From NCBI GenBank assembly GCA_025618425.1, contig CM046836.1, positions 24,063,030 through 24,127,029 on the forward strand: 64,000 bases of DNA, in the 5' to 3' direction. Below the pieces are notes generated by a model. That model did not search any database and was not told where the DNA came from. It worked only from the letters and a program-made list of their open reading frames with translations. This DNA comes from Heliocidaris tuberculata. Its lineage: Eukaryota; Echinodermata; Echinoidea; Camarodonta; Echinometridae. Positions 55,015 through 64,000 of this stretch are shown in pieces. The first letter of the stretch is position 1. The number at the start of each line of letters is the position of its first letter. Made by a program: the position numbers and the translations under genes.

Positions 55015-58000
55015 CATATATATATATATATATAAATAAATAATAATTTTTAAAAATGTATCGATTATTTCACGTACCAAAACATACTCTTTACATGGAG
55101 AAAACAAATACGCATATCTTTTGTTGAAATACACGACCCAAAATTTCTCCGGAATCTATAAACATGCTAAACGTGGTGCATATGTGTTTATGGTATTTGT
55201 TCAGTGCACATTTCATTTTGTAGTTTCGGGAGCTTCAGTAGGGTATATACATTATCCAAGATGGGATGGAACGAGCGGCTGTATGTGCCCCTCCTCATTT
55301 AGAAGGCGCAAATAAAAACCAAGGAAAATTTGTAGCCGCTCAATATCATATATTCTGCGAACGGGGCTACCTTTGGCAGTTGAAGTGCATCGTCCATACC
55401 ATTCTATCATTCGTGTTGCTGTTGTTGATGATGCGCCGCGATTTGTTATTATGTCTTATCTGTTTATCTGTGCTCTTTATCTGATCACATTTCTTCCATC
55501 AAATATGTCTTGAGTAACACAAATCAAACAGCGCGTCACCACGGAAAAATAAGCACAGTTACCATGGTTACGCCTGGAATACACAACGGCGTATAGCTAA
55601 AGGGGCCACGAATAAGCAAAGAATAAGCGAGACAGGGAAAGGTAGGAAGGGGGAAGGGACGATAAAGTAAAACGATATAGGACACCCTCCCGCCGCCCCT
55701 CCCTAGCCCTGCTTAGGGTCAGTTGCCTTGTAAATTCACATTTCTTTTTCCGAGTATAAGACCTGTGCCCCCAATGACGATAGTGTCCCTTATAACTGCT
55801 TAAAATCAAATGACTATAGACTCACGCTGCGCCACAGACTGCGAATACATGGCATCTATGTTGAAATGTTAGTGAGATTCAAGATATTAATTCAAAGGAT
55901 ATTTACCATCCTGTGTTTTCTCATTTCCTATAATAATGCGATTATTAAGAGAGTTTCAAGAGGGATTTTATTAAACCTATTAAAGTGTGAAGAGGGATTA
56001 ACGGATGAGCGAAATCTTCTAATCCTTCTTGAGTTACCACTAAACGCTTTTATACGATTGATATGACGACTTTTTTTTTTTTTTTTTTTTTTGAGTGATC
56101 TAAATCTGTCCACAGGGTTTGCTGATTTTTTTTCTTCTTTTGTATTTGTGCAAGAGAAAGGCGGGAGGGGGTTGATCAAATTGTATGACAATCATTAGAA
56201 AGAAGAAAGAACTGGGTCTTCACGGTTTCAAATTTGAAGATATTAGCTAACTCTAGATGCACCAAATCCGCAGATACAAATTCTTTATCTTCTTCTTTCA
56301 GATCTATGACTTGTACGGTAGGTGACCAAATGACTTTTGAAAATAGTTGCAAAGACCATCATAAGAATATGATAATGATACGTTTGTTTTCATTACTCTC
56401 TTGTTGCGGTTCAAATCATTGAGGCGATAAAGGGTGGAAGGGGGGGGGGGTTAACGAAGGGGAGGGGAAATGTGCCTCATACAGTACATTTCTGAGAACC
56501 TATTAAAACTGGAACGTGATGACCATTTTCGTTGCTATCTCTTTCAGGGAATCCTGCATCTCCCGTCGTTTTTATCATTTATGGTGATGGGGCATACCTG
56601 TTATTTTATCTTACCGTCAGTGTGTAAAATGAATGACAATGCATATAGGCTGTTCACATCATGATGCAGTAACTTTGACTAAAAGGATATTCAAGGACCC
56701 GTCCCCAGCTGAGCAATAAGTGCAGTTGTGTGTAAAGAAGGGCCGAATGCAACTACTGATTACTGCTGGGTGATTTGATTTTAAAATCCACATTGCAATA
56801 TTCAAAGATCATGATGATGTAGAACATAAATGAAGTGAGTCCATGCAGACAATCATCAACGGAATTAAGACAATTAAAAATGAAGTCGCAATAAACCCAT
56901 TATTGACGCAATAATCAATAAGCAAACCCAAAGCGCGCTTAATTCTATGCGCAAATTTTCCTCTCTTTTGCCTCTCCTTCCGTTACTACGTTACAACATG
57001 TACCAGATCACGCACACCGTATAATACAACCCGTTTAATCTCATCTTCCGTTAATAAAAAAAAAAGCCCCTGAAAAACAAAAAAAAATCTGCCGTAGATC
57101 TATTTGATTTAGAAAATGGGAAAACGCAGGAAAAAGCCGGCAAAAAACAAAAAGAAAAAGGAGAAGAAAACAGATGAAATGCGAAGTCGGTTATCAGCTA
57201 CCATCGAGAGGGTTTGTTCTGAAGGTTATCGGAAAGAAGAAGAAGAGGTTGATGCGTCGTGTCTAGGTATTATGGAAACAGAAGGGCGTGAAAGTTTTTA
57301 GTTTGATTTGGTTTCTGATTTTCAGGGGTTACCTGAGGGCAGCAGATCTGCCCTTATTATTTTTTTCTTTCTATTCCGTTCTATTCCCTCAGTTATATTT
57401 CTTTGCGTTAAGGGTGGAGTGGAGAGCAAGGACTTTTTTCTCCCTTAGGGATTGGGGACATAAGGGGAAGGGGGTAGTAGTCACTGTATGTTCACAGAAC
57501 CAGACAGGGGGCGGGGATGTGGGTCAGGGTTCGCATTTACCGATACCGCCTCTGTCTATCATGTCTGTGATTCCATCGGAATATTCACTCAACTTTGAAA
57601 AGCTAAATTAAACAAAATAAACTAAAACGTCTTTAGCTGTCGAATCATTTTACTTATGACATTATATACAAGGAATATTATGTCCAGGCCATATACCCCA
57701 TCACTAAACTTTTAACCACCTTTTTTTTTTAATCCTCACCACAGCCGTCCAAGAATGCCGTCAGATCCTGGTCCTCTACACCCAGCCGCTGGCCAACACA
57801 GTCATGGCCTACGACATGATCAAGCACCTGCTCGAAAAGGTGGTCATCGACGCCGACAAGGCCCGGCTCATCAGGCGGATGGGTAAGGGGCAGAACGCTG
57901 AGACGAACCGTCAGATCCTGGCCGAGCTCGGGACGAGAGGGGTGAGGGAGTTTGAGGTGTATGTTGAGGGTATCCGGAAGCAAGAGTTCAGTCTACTGGC

Positions 58001-60983
58001 TGATCTTCTAGAGCAAAAACACTTCTCAAGTAAGTCTCTTGACCATGTTGACAGTCTAATGTGTGTATTTCAAATTATGTGAACTAGAACAAAAGCAAGA
58101 CATACCAACATATCTGACTACCTAGCTCAAAAGGGAGGAGGTACGGGCGTCACTAGAGGAGAGGTGAAGCACCCCATTTTATGATAATTTCCATCAGCAA
58201 TTCCATGGTTATGGGCAATGTTGTCTGCTTTTTTTTTTTTTTTTTTACTTTGTCTTGAAATTCGAAACATTTTCTTGCTTGTTGAAATTGAAACCTCTGT
58301 GATGAGGCTGTAGATTTGATTCAATCGTTGTTGGTTTGTCAATTTGCAATTTTACACCATCCTCCTTCCGTCGTCAAATGTATGTTGATACTCGATAGGC
58401 CTAGTCTAATCAGTCAGTGTAATATTCGTTTCGAACAAAATTTCGATCGGATATTATGAAAGCTACTCAAATATTGGTTGGAATTGACGAACCCTTTTTT
58501 TTTAATTCTTCGAGACAAGGAAACTCCCTTAATTTTTTTCTTGTTTGCTTTATGCAGGACTTATAAACATCCTCGATCCAGTCGCCAAAAAACTTGGACA
58601 CCATTGGAAGAGAGTGGCATTAGAGTTGGGAACAGGCGGTTTCGTGGTGAAGATCGAAACCAAGTATGAGAAGGTCCGAGAACAAGCGTTCTACAGCCTC
58701 CTCATTTGGGAAGAAACGTCTGGGGTGGCGGCTACGGAAAAGAGATTAATAGATGCGCTCGACTACTGCGGAATGAAATGGGCAATAGGTATGGGATATG
58801 ATTTAAAAGACAAGCCATATTTAACTCTTTATTTGCCATGGATCGAAACCCTGGACTGTCGCATTGTTTGGAGTATAATATCCACGTACACTGTATATAG
58901 GTGTGCCAAAAGTCGACTGTCGCAGTCCCTGCTTGTTCCATTGGTCGACCAAAGCCAGTAAGAGTTAATTACTGTGTGTGTATTTTCCTCTTTTGTTATA
59001 ATAGACTATTACAATCCATTCAGGAAAAGCTTATTGAAAAGAAAAACAGTTTATTGTTATACTGGAAAGTTCATTCATAGCCATCTTGACTGATCATGAC
59101 TATAACAAAGTAATAACATGAATGATCTAACTTCATTTGGACCTTGAATCGTTATCTTATCTCGATACTAAAATAAACAAAATACAAATTGACACTTCAT
59201 TCCAATTGATTTTTGTAATTTTAGATGTCATTAATTTCCCAAATACACTTCAAATAATCAAATAAAAAATATCAAATCAAATGTCATTAGTAAGAATGGA
59301 GAATGGTAACAGTCGATAGTGATAAGAATTGTTTGTGAAACAGTGTACTAAGTAGGACATTATTTTCGTCTTTTTTATAGCGTACGTTCGGAAATTACAA
59401 GGTAAAGGAGGCAAGAAGAAGAAAGGCAAGAAGAAAGGAAAAGGTAAGTAGTATGCCTTATGTAACATTGTGCCGAATGAGAAAATATTACGACATAAAG
59501 CAACGATGGAGATTTATAACTGAACTGACAACGGAGATTTTTATTGGGTAACCTCGCTAGTCATAAGGACCGCTATTCATAAGAACCACTTATTCATAAG
59601 GACCGCTATCCATAACGCGTGACTAAATGAATAGCGGTTTTGTATGAATAGCTGTCCTTCTATTAAATAGCGAGCAAACCATAGACAAATTACCTCCCTA
59701 TTCATAAGGACCACTATTCATAAGTATTCATAAGGGGGGGGGGGAATACAAATGCAATTATGGTGAACTAACAACGGAGATGATTTGATCAGAAGCAAAC
59801 TAAACAATTGTCAATTTAGAAATTATGATTACCGATCGTCTTTGAAAGTGTCTTATTTCAGGAATAGGGCCTACATTACTTACCTTGCCTCTTGCGTGGC
59901 ATTTGGGAAATACAAAGTCGTGTTTTAATATCCCGTTTCTTTGGCGTTTCCTTATAGATTTCATCTTGATTTATTTGTACTTTTCCACAATAGATAAAGA
60001 ATAGGTAAATTCAGGTAAGATGGACCCTTTGCTAGATTGTTAAATTTCAATCGTAAAATACCACCATGCATATACTCACGCCACATAAACAAGAACTAAT
60101 GCAATTTATAATACTGGGGGAAAACATGTGCAAATTATACATCTCATTCACAAATAGTAACGTCACAATAAGACTCAAGGATGCGTCTTCTTGAATGATC
60201 GTGATGAAATGGACCATTTCAACACTGTCGACGGATAAGACCAATCATTAGGCTACCATCATTATCATTATCATCATCGTAAATTTACTAAGGTTTATAC
60301 ATCATTATGAGTAATTAATTGATGCATTCATATTTCATTGTGTATTCTTTTTTAGTCATTGCATTCCTCGCATTTCATATTTAATGGCACAATATCACTA
60401 CGTGTGTAATGACAATTGATCATAATTATGACTGATTTACATCTTAAGAACATAATTCATATCAATCATTTGCAAATGCACATCGTACATATTCGACTGA
60501 CATAGCTATATTGGTGGTGGTCCATCTTGCCTAAATTATTTAAATTTAAATAAAATATTTAACAGGCCAAGTAACTAAATGGTAATCTATATTAAGTAAT
60601 CGATATTATTATTAATCCTCTGTGAGACCGACAAACCGCTGTGAAGAAAAATGGAAAAAGGTCTGTACATGTAACATCCATTTTTAGGGGGGGGGGGGCG
60701 ATTTGATGGCCCATTAATATTTGTAAAAAATGGAAAAGGGCTTTTCAGGGCAAATAATTATATGCCGGGGAAAAAATTCCCTTGGTCACCCCTCATATTT
60801 TAGGCGAAAACATTCCCTTTCCCGGGAAAGAAAAATCATATCGGGCAAAAGGCTTTGGGAGGGCTGGTGGAATTCCTGAAATATTTCTGGTGAAATAATA
60901 ATGTTACCTGCCCTTCTTCCAGTGACGTTTCCTAATATATAAAATCTTACTTTTTTCCACCTACAGGTAAAAAGAAGAAATAA
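52868..60983 (+). CDS. CARD plus death-domain adaptor (RAIDD/CRADD-like) with lysine-rich ends
   Basis: Exons 52868-52973, 57745-58029, 58558-58788, 59381-59443 and 60967-60983 join in phase 1 throughout to 233 codons plus TAA. Residues 1-35 are Lys/Pro rich (MPVAKPKSKTKKGDEGKEKK). Residues about 38-127 form a CARD: six-helix spacing with ANTVMAYDMIKHLLEK, GQNAETNRQILAELGTRG and FSLLADLLEQ. Residues about 132-207 form a death domain: ILDPVAKKLGHHWKRVALEL and ATEKRLIDALDYCGMKWA. Residues 208-233 are a poly-Lys/Gly tail (KGGKKKKGKKKGKGKKKK). CARD-then-DD is the order in CRADD/RAIDD, which links caspase-2 type CARDs to PIDD-type death domains; I infer an apoptosis or innate-immune adaptor role. 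The basic ends are unlike vertebrate CRADD and suggest nuclear or polyanion binding. Orthology is not established. Confidence 0.88.
53155..53285. repeat. (ACC)n tract
   Basis: Imperfect ACC/CCA repeats shortly after exon 1B. Confidence 0.88.
53290..57110. other. Intron between exon 1B and the CARD exon
   Basis: Mostly AT-rich. Holds (TA)n at 54,978-55,045, poly-T at 56,072-56,092 and a G run at 56,442. Three sites look like good acceptors (54,420, 56,301, 56,549), but joining them to exon 1B quickly reaches stops or lacks a donor. Confidence 0.4.
54978..55045. repeat. (TA)n microsatellite
   Basis: Long alternating AT array with one CATACA interruption, next to an A-rich run. Confidence 0.93.
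57116..57266 (+). CDS. Candidate first exon 1C (lysine-rich N-terminus)
   Basis: ATG with A at -3 and G at +4. 50 codons starting MGKRRKKPAKNKKKKEKK, then ERVCSEGYRKEEEEVDASCL, ending one base into a codon at CTAG|GTATTA. It lies 478 bases before the CARD exon and is in the right phase to join it. It cannot be an internal exon after 1B because the only nearby AG would shift frame to a stop. The donor is weak, so confidence is moderate. Confidence 0.5.
57745..58029 (+). CDS. CARD-DD gene exon 2 (CARD)
   Basis: The acceptor TCACCACAG follows a poly-T tract, and the donor is CAA|GTAAGT. 285 bases encode the whole CARD in one exon. GC content is clearly higher than in the flanking introns. Confidence 0.92.
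58558..58788 (+). CDS. CARD-DD gene exon 3 (death domain)
   Basis: The acceptor is TTATGCAG|GACTTA and the donor is ATAG|GTATGG. 231 bases encode the complete death domain, including the conserved Trp pair (HHW and LLIWEE). Confidence 0.92.
59381..59443 (+). CDS. CARD-DD gene exon 4 (basic tail)
   Basis: The acceptor is TTTTTTATAG|CGTACG and the donor is AAAG|GTAAGT. Encodes AYVRKLQGKGGKKKKGKKKG. Confidence 0.85.
59555..59740. repeat. TATTCATAAGGACCGC repeat cluster, both orientations
   Basis: At least five 'attcataaggaccgctattcataag' type units plus inverted forms (GAATAGCGGTTTTGTATGAATAG), around ACGCGT. It could be a small foldback element in the intron of the CARD-DD gene. Confidence 0.75.
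59750..60960. other. Last intron of the CARD-DD gene
   Basis: AT-rich, with a G run near 60,688. No further exon recognised. Confidence 0.4.
60967..60983 (+). CDS. CARD-DD gene exon 5 (last 17 coding bases)
   Basis: Acceptor CCACCTACAG|GT, then AAA AAG AAG AAA TAA. It completes the run of lysines and ends the frame. The 3' UTR follows. Confidence 0.8.
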
Positions 60984-61659
60984 AACACTGCTAAACCGAA
61001 GGAAACCCAAGCCAGGATTTTTAACGAACTTGCCAAACTCGGCACTGGTGACGTCATTTCATCACGTGCCTCTCGTAATCAGATGTGGTTCTTAAAATGT
61101 GTGTGCCCGAAGTCGTGGTCTTTCTGTATACATGTAAACGTATTGAAAATGCTCGACCACTGTTTCATTGACGCTTTCATGGACAACGTGATGGACTTAG
61201 TGCCACGACAGACAATCTTTAGTTGTATATATGTATCGAAATTTTTATTACGCTTTCGTGAACGAAATGTTTTACGTAATGCCTACAAATACAAATTTCA
61301 GTTGGTTTTTTTATGCAACAAAGTTTAAATTGCCACCATTTCGACAGCGTCGTGTAAAACCATGTCTAGTTTCTATGCACAATTACAGTTTCAATCTACT
61401 GAAGAGATTTTTATCAAGTCATCCTCACTAGTCGAGTAACATTTTTAACGTTTTGAATATATGACTATATGAAGCGGATGGAATCTTTAGCAGACTGCCC
61501 GAAAATGGCAGACAACATCGTCATCGTCCTCAATGAAGAACGTCGTTATGATCGCCATCGTCACCGCCCTCTTCGCTACATCTAGCACAGTGACCCTCTT
61601 CCAACGTCAGTATCATCGTCAGCATGGCTTTCTATGTTACAACGTGATATCAGTAATTA

Positions 61660-61665
61660 AATAAA
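61660..61665 (+). terminator. Poly(A) signal of the CARD-DD gene
   Basis: AATAAA about 680 bases after the stop codon, followed by a T-rich stretch. The 3' UTR would be 60,984 to about 61,680. Confidence 0.6.
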
Positions 61666-61809
61666 TGCATCATGAGTAAAATTGTATTTTTTTTTCTAGC
61701 AAGATATGGGTATAAAATATGTAGACTAAGTTACGGATTTTATTGAAATAGGAATGCGATTCTGTTAACAATTCAATGCGGACCTTTGAATACGAGCCGA
61801 CGATGAACA

Positions 61810-62087
61810 CACTGTAAAAATAACTGTAAAAATAGAGGTTTTTAGCCCTTGAAATTACAGGTTATTGCCGTTATTTCAATTTATAGTCTTTTCCTTGTTG
61901 GTTTACCGGAAATCAGAATATATATTATTTACATAATTTTATTGTAAATTTACATAATTGTATTGTAAATATATGCTGATTTCCGGTAAAAAAAAAAAGA
62001 AAGAACTGTGGAAAAACGGGCATTCCCGGCATCCTGACTGCCAGGAAATTCCCGTGAAAAAAAAAAACGGCAAAATTTTTTACAGTG
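61810..62087. mobile_element. MITE with CACTGTAAAAA ends
   Basis: CACTGTAAAAA / TTTTTACAGTG terminal repeats, with an inner inverted pair GGTTTACCGGAAATCAG / CTGATTTCCGGTAAA. 278 bp, non-coding. Confidence 0.8.
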
Positions 62088-62239
62088 CAGAATTTATAAT
62101 AGGAGGTAGGAAAAAAATGCTCTCAGATGTGTTCTTATAAAATGTCTGTTTATCGTCGTTGGAAATATTTGTTTTTATGCGTTATCAATGGTTCCATAGT
62201 GAGAAAGCTACAATGGGGTCTATACAGGAATGATTTTAA

Positions 62240-62824
62240 AGGGAAATCCAACTTTAATAGCAAGTTGCTTTGAAAAAAGGAGGAAAAATCACAGAAGCAG
62301 ATTGGTGAAAGTTTGAACGAAATCGGACAAGCAATAAGAAAGTTATGAATTTTTGAAAGTTGTAATCACTATGCATATGGGAATTTCAAATTGGCTGAAT
62401 AGGTAATGTCACTGTGATGTAGCTGTGGACAACTCCCCCATTCGCTCTAACACACAAAATGACTAAAGTGTCACTTTTTTTCAAAATACATTACTCAGTA
62501 GGATCTTTTCGTTCATGAGGACCTATAGCAATATGCTATCTCCAAGATATTTTGAGTACTGCCCCGAGGATAAAAGCGCCTCGAAGAAAACCGCAAATTA
62601 ATGATATTTTTGTGTACGACAAATGGGAGAGTTGTCCACAAAAATGTCACAATTGACTCACCAAATTGCCAGTTTGAGATTCGCATAGATTGTAGTGATC
62701 TCATTTTTCAAACATTCATAACTTTCTTAGTCTTTGTCCGATTTCTTTCAAACTTTCACCATCCTGTTTTTCTTAATTTTCTGCTTTCACACAAATCATC
62801 TTATTACCAAGGTTGGATTGCCCT
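62240..62824. mobile_element. TTAA MITE family A, copy 4
   Basis: Ends AGGGAAATCCAACTTTA and AAGGTTGGATTGCCCT, with TTAA at 62,236-62,239 and 62,825-62,828. The closest relative in the window is copy 2 at 29,430. Confidence 0.88.
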
Positions 62825-62829
62825 TTAAT

Positions 62830-63640
62830 ACAGTCGAATGTATGAATCTGTTTGAGTTGTACTGTGTGATACTAACAAGGCAAAGGGATATATAGCATTA
62901 TAGTATAGTAAATAATCGGGTATTCTGGGGCTAATCATGCATTGATTTACAGTGTATATCATTTTTTAGAGTAAGTGAGTTCATGATATTATGCAGATAA
63001 AACACTTCATTTCAGCATAACAAAAAAGTAGTTTAATTACAGCATATACCACAATGACAGAACACTCTGTTTAGTGGCATATGTATATGGTTTTATTTTC
63101 ATACAGATGCACGGTTGACCCTTCTACCTATGTGTGTGTGTGTGTTATTTATTTATTTTTTTTTAATTAAGGGAGATCAAATTTTCCTGTTACATATTGC
63201 TTTTTTCTTCGTTCATGTTTTAGAATTTTATTCTGTACATTGTTTTAGCAGTGACTAGTATGTGATACAGAAAATGGCCAAAGACGTTTCGCTTTAATAG
63301 ATTAAGTAGTGTAAAGTGTAAACTTTAAGATATCTGTGCCATATATCGATCGGCAACCCGTTCCTTATCGCCTTTTTGCCTCTCAGCAGACGCTGTTGTT
63401 TCAATTTTGGTATTGTAATCCAGAGTATATGAACCACCCCTTCATTTTTCATCAAGAGACATAAACAAAAAAATATTTTTAAAACCTCGGTCATGAATGC
63501 TGCAGTAATTGAATCCAAGGAAAATATCGTTGAACACAAGAATAGTTTACTATGTGCAATACAGTTTCAAGTATTATTCCTATTTTTAAAAACTATATCG
63601 TGTATTTTCGCCGTATATGGTTATATCGCGAAGAGATGAT
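62830..63640. other. Non-coding, nothing recognised
   Basis: AT-rich with a short (TG)n near 63,131. Short open frames only. Confidence 0.4.
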
Positions 63641-63654
63641 AGCTGATTTGTAGT

Positions 63655-64000
63655 AGATTTGAACTTATTATAGTTCAAACACATCATGTCTTTAATTGTA
63701 GCTTAATTACAGCTTGAACAGATTGAAGCTTGAATAAAATTAATCATAGTTGAGCAAAGATGATAGACATAATTATCATGTCTTTAACATATCGTAACTT
63801 AATTGCAACTTGAACAGATTTAAGCTTGAACAAAATTAATCATAGTCGAGCAAAGATGTTAGACATATCATGTATTTAACATATCGTAGCTTAATTGCAA
63901 CTTGAACAAAATTAATCATAGTTGAACAAAGATGATAGACATATCATGTATTTAACATAATTATCGTAGCTTCATTGCAACTTGAACAAAAATAATCATA
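63655..64000. repeat. Minisatellite, period about 77-92 bp, running off the right edge
   Basis: The marker ATCATGTMTTTAA occurs at about 63,684, 63,776, 63,867 and 63,944. Each unit also has TAGCTTAATTGCAACTTGAA and AAAATTAATCATAGT. Confidence 0.88.

Noticed and set aside
57288..57611. 107-codon frame before the CARD exon
   Set aside because: Starts in the middle of the 1C exon region with no ATG in context and no domain; overlaps intron sequence.
61083..61431. Two 60-80 codon frames in the 3' UTR of the CARD-DD gene
   Set aside because: They overlap in different frames and lack any motif; consistent with chance in UTR.

Overview
The window is animal nuclear DNA: AT-rich, intron-rich, and dense with short transposons and simple repeats. 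Gene content (a deuterostome-like COPS3, a CARD plus death-domain adaptor, an Ig-family receptor, a reverse transcriptase/GIY-YIG retroelement) and the very frequent ACATGTAC-type repeats suggest a marine deuterostome, most likely a sea urchin. The species call is inference. Nothing looks bacterial.

Minus strand, about 41,531 down to 5,915 and running off the left edge: COPS3 (COP9 signalosome subunit 3). Ten coding exons with consistent splice sites and phases give 344 codons; the last roughly 80 codons are not visible and probably lie left of base 1. Its introns fill more than half the window. The 18.9 kb intron 7 (8,821-27,683) holds an intronless Ig-like membrane receptor gene on the opposite strand (17,211-18,203), a decayed Penelope-like retroelement (19,690-21,612), a 6-copy 147-bp tandem array inside a 'pearl/HINE'-like element (25,554-26,698), and several MITEs. 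Intron 1 holds a 5'-truncated LINE end (38,098-38,735) and a nested transposon: a foldback element with a 9-bp target duplication (38,783-41,280) split by a PIF/Harbinger-like element with a TAA duplication (39,233-41,178).

Plus strand, 45.7-61.7 kb: a CARD plus death-domain adaptor gene (RAIDD/CRADD-like architecture) with lysine-rich ends. Common exons are at 57,745-58,029 (CARD), 58,558-58,788 (death domain), 59,381-59,443 and 60,967-60,983 (Lys/Gly tail, stop), followed by a poly(A) signal at 61,660. Three candidate first exons (45,685-45,841; 52,868-52,973; 57,116-57,266) start with ATG, are charged or Lys-rich, and end at a GT donor in the same phase. This suggests alternative promoters giving different N-termini on one shared signalling core. 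It is the most interesting gene-level signal here and needs transcript evidence.

The rest is mainly mobile-element debris. At least six families of TTAA-flanked MITEs are present, some nested or sharing one TTAA. Also seen are a probable SINE with a 7SL-like head 0.2 kb upstream of the COPS3 start, long G/C homopolymers, GA, AT, AAGTC and ACATGT arrays, and a perfect 27-bp hairpin at 42,980. Feature boundaries of repeats were read by eye and may be off by a few bases to tens of bases.
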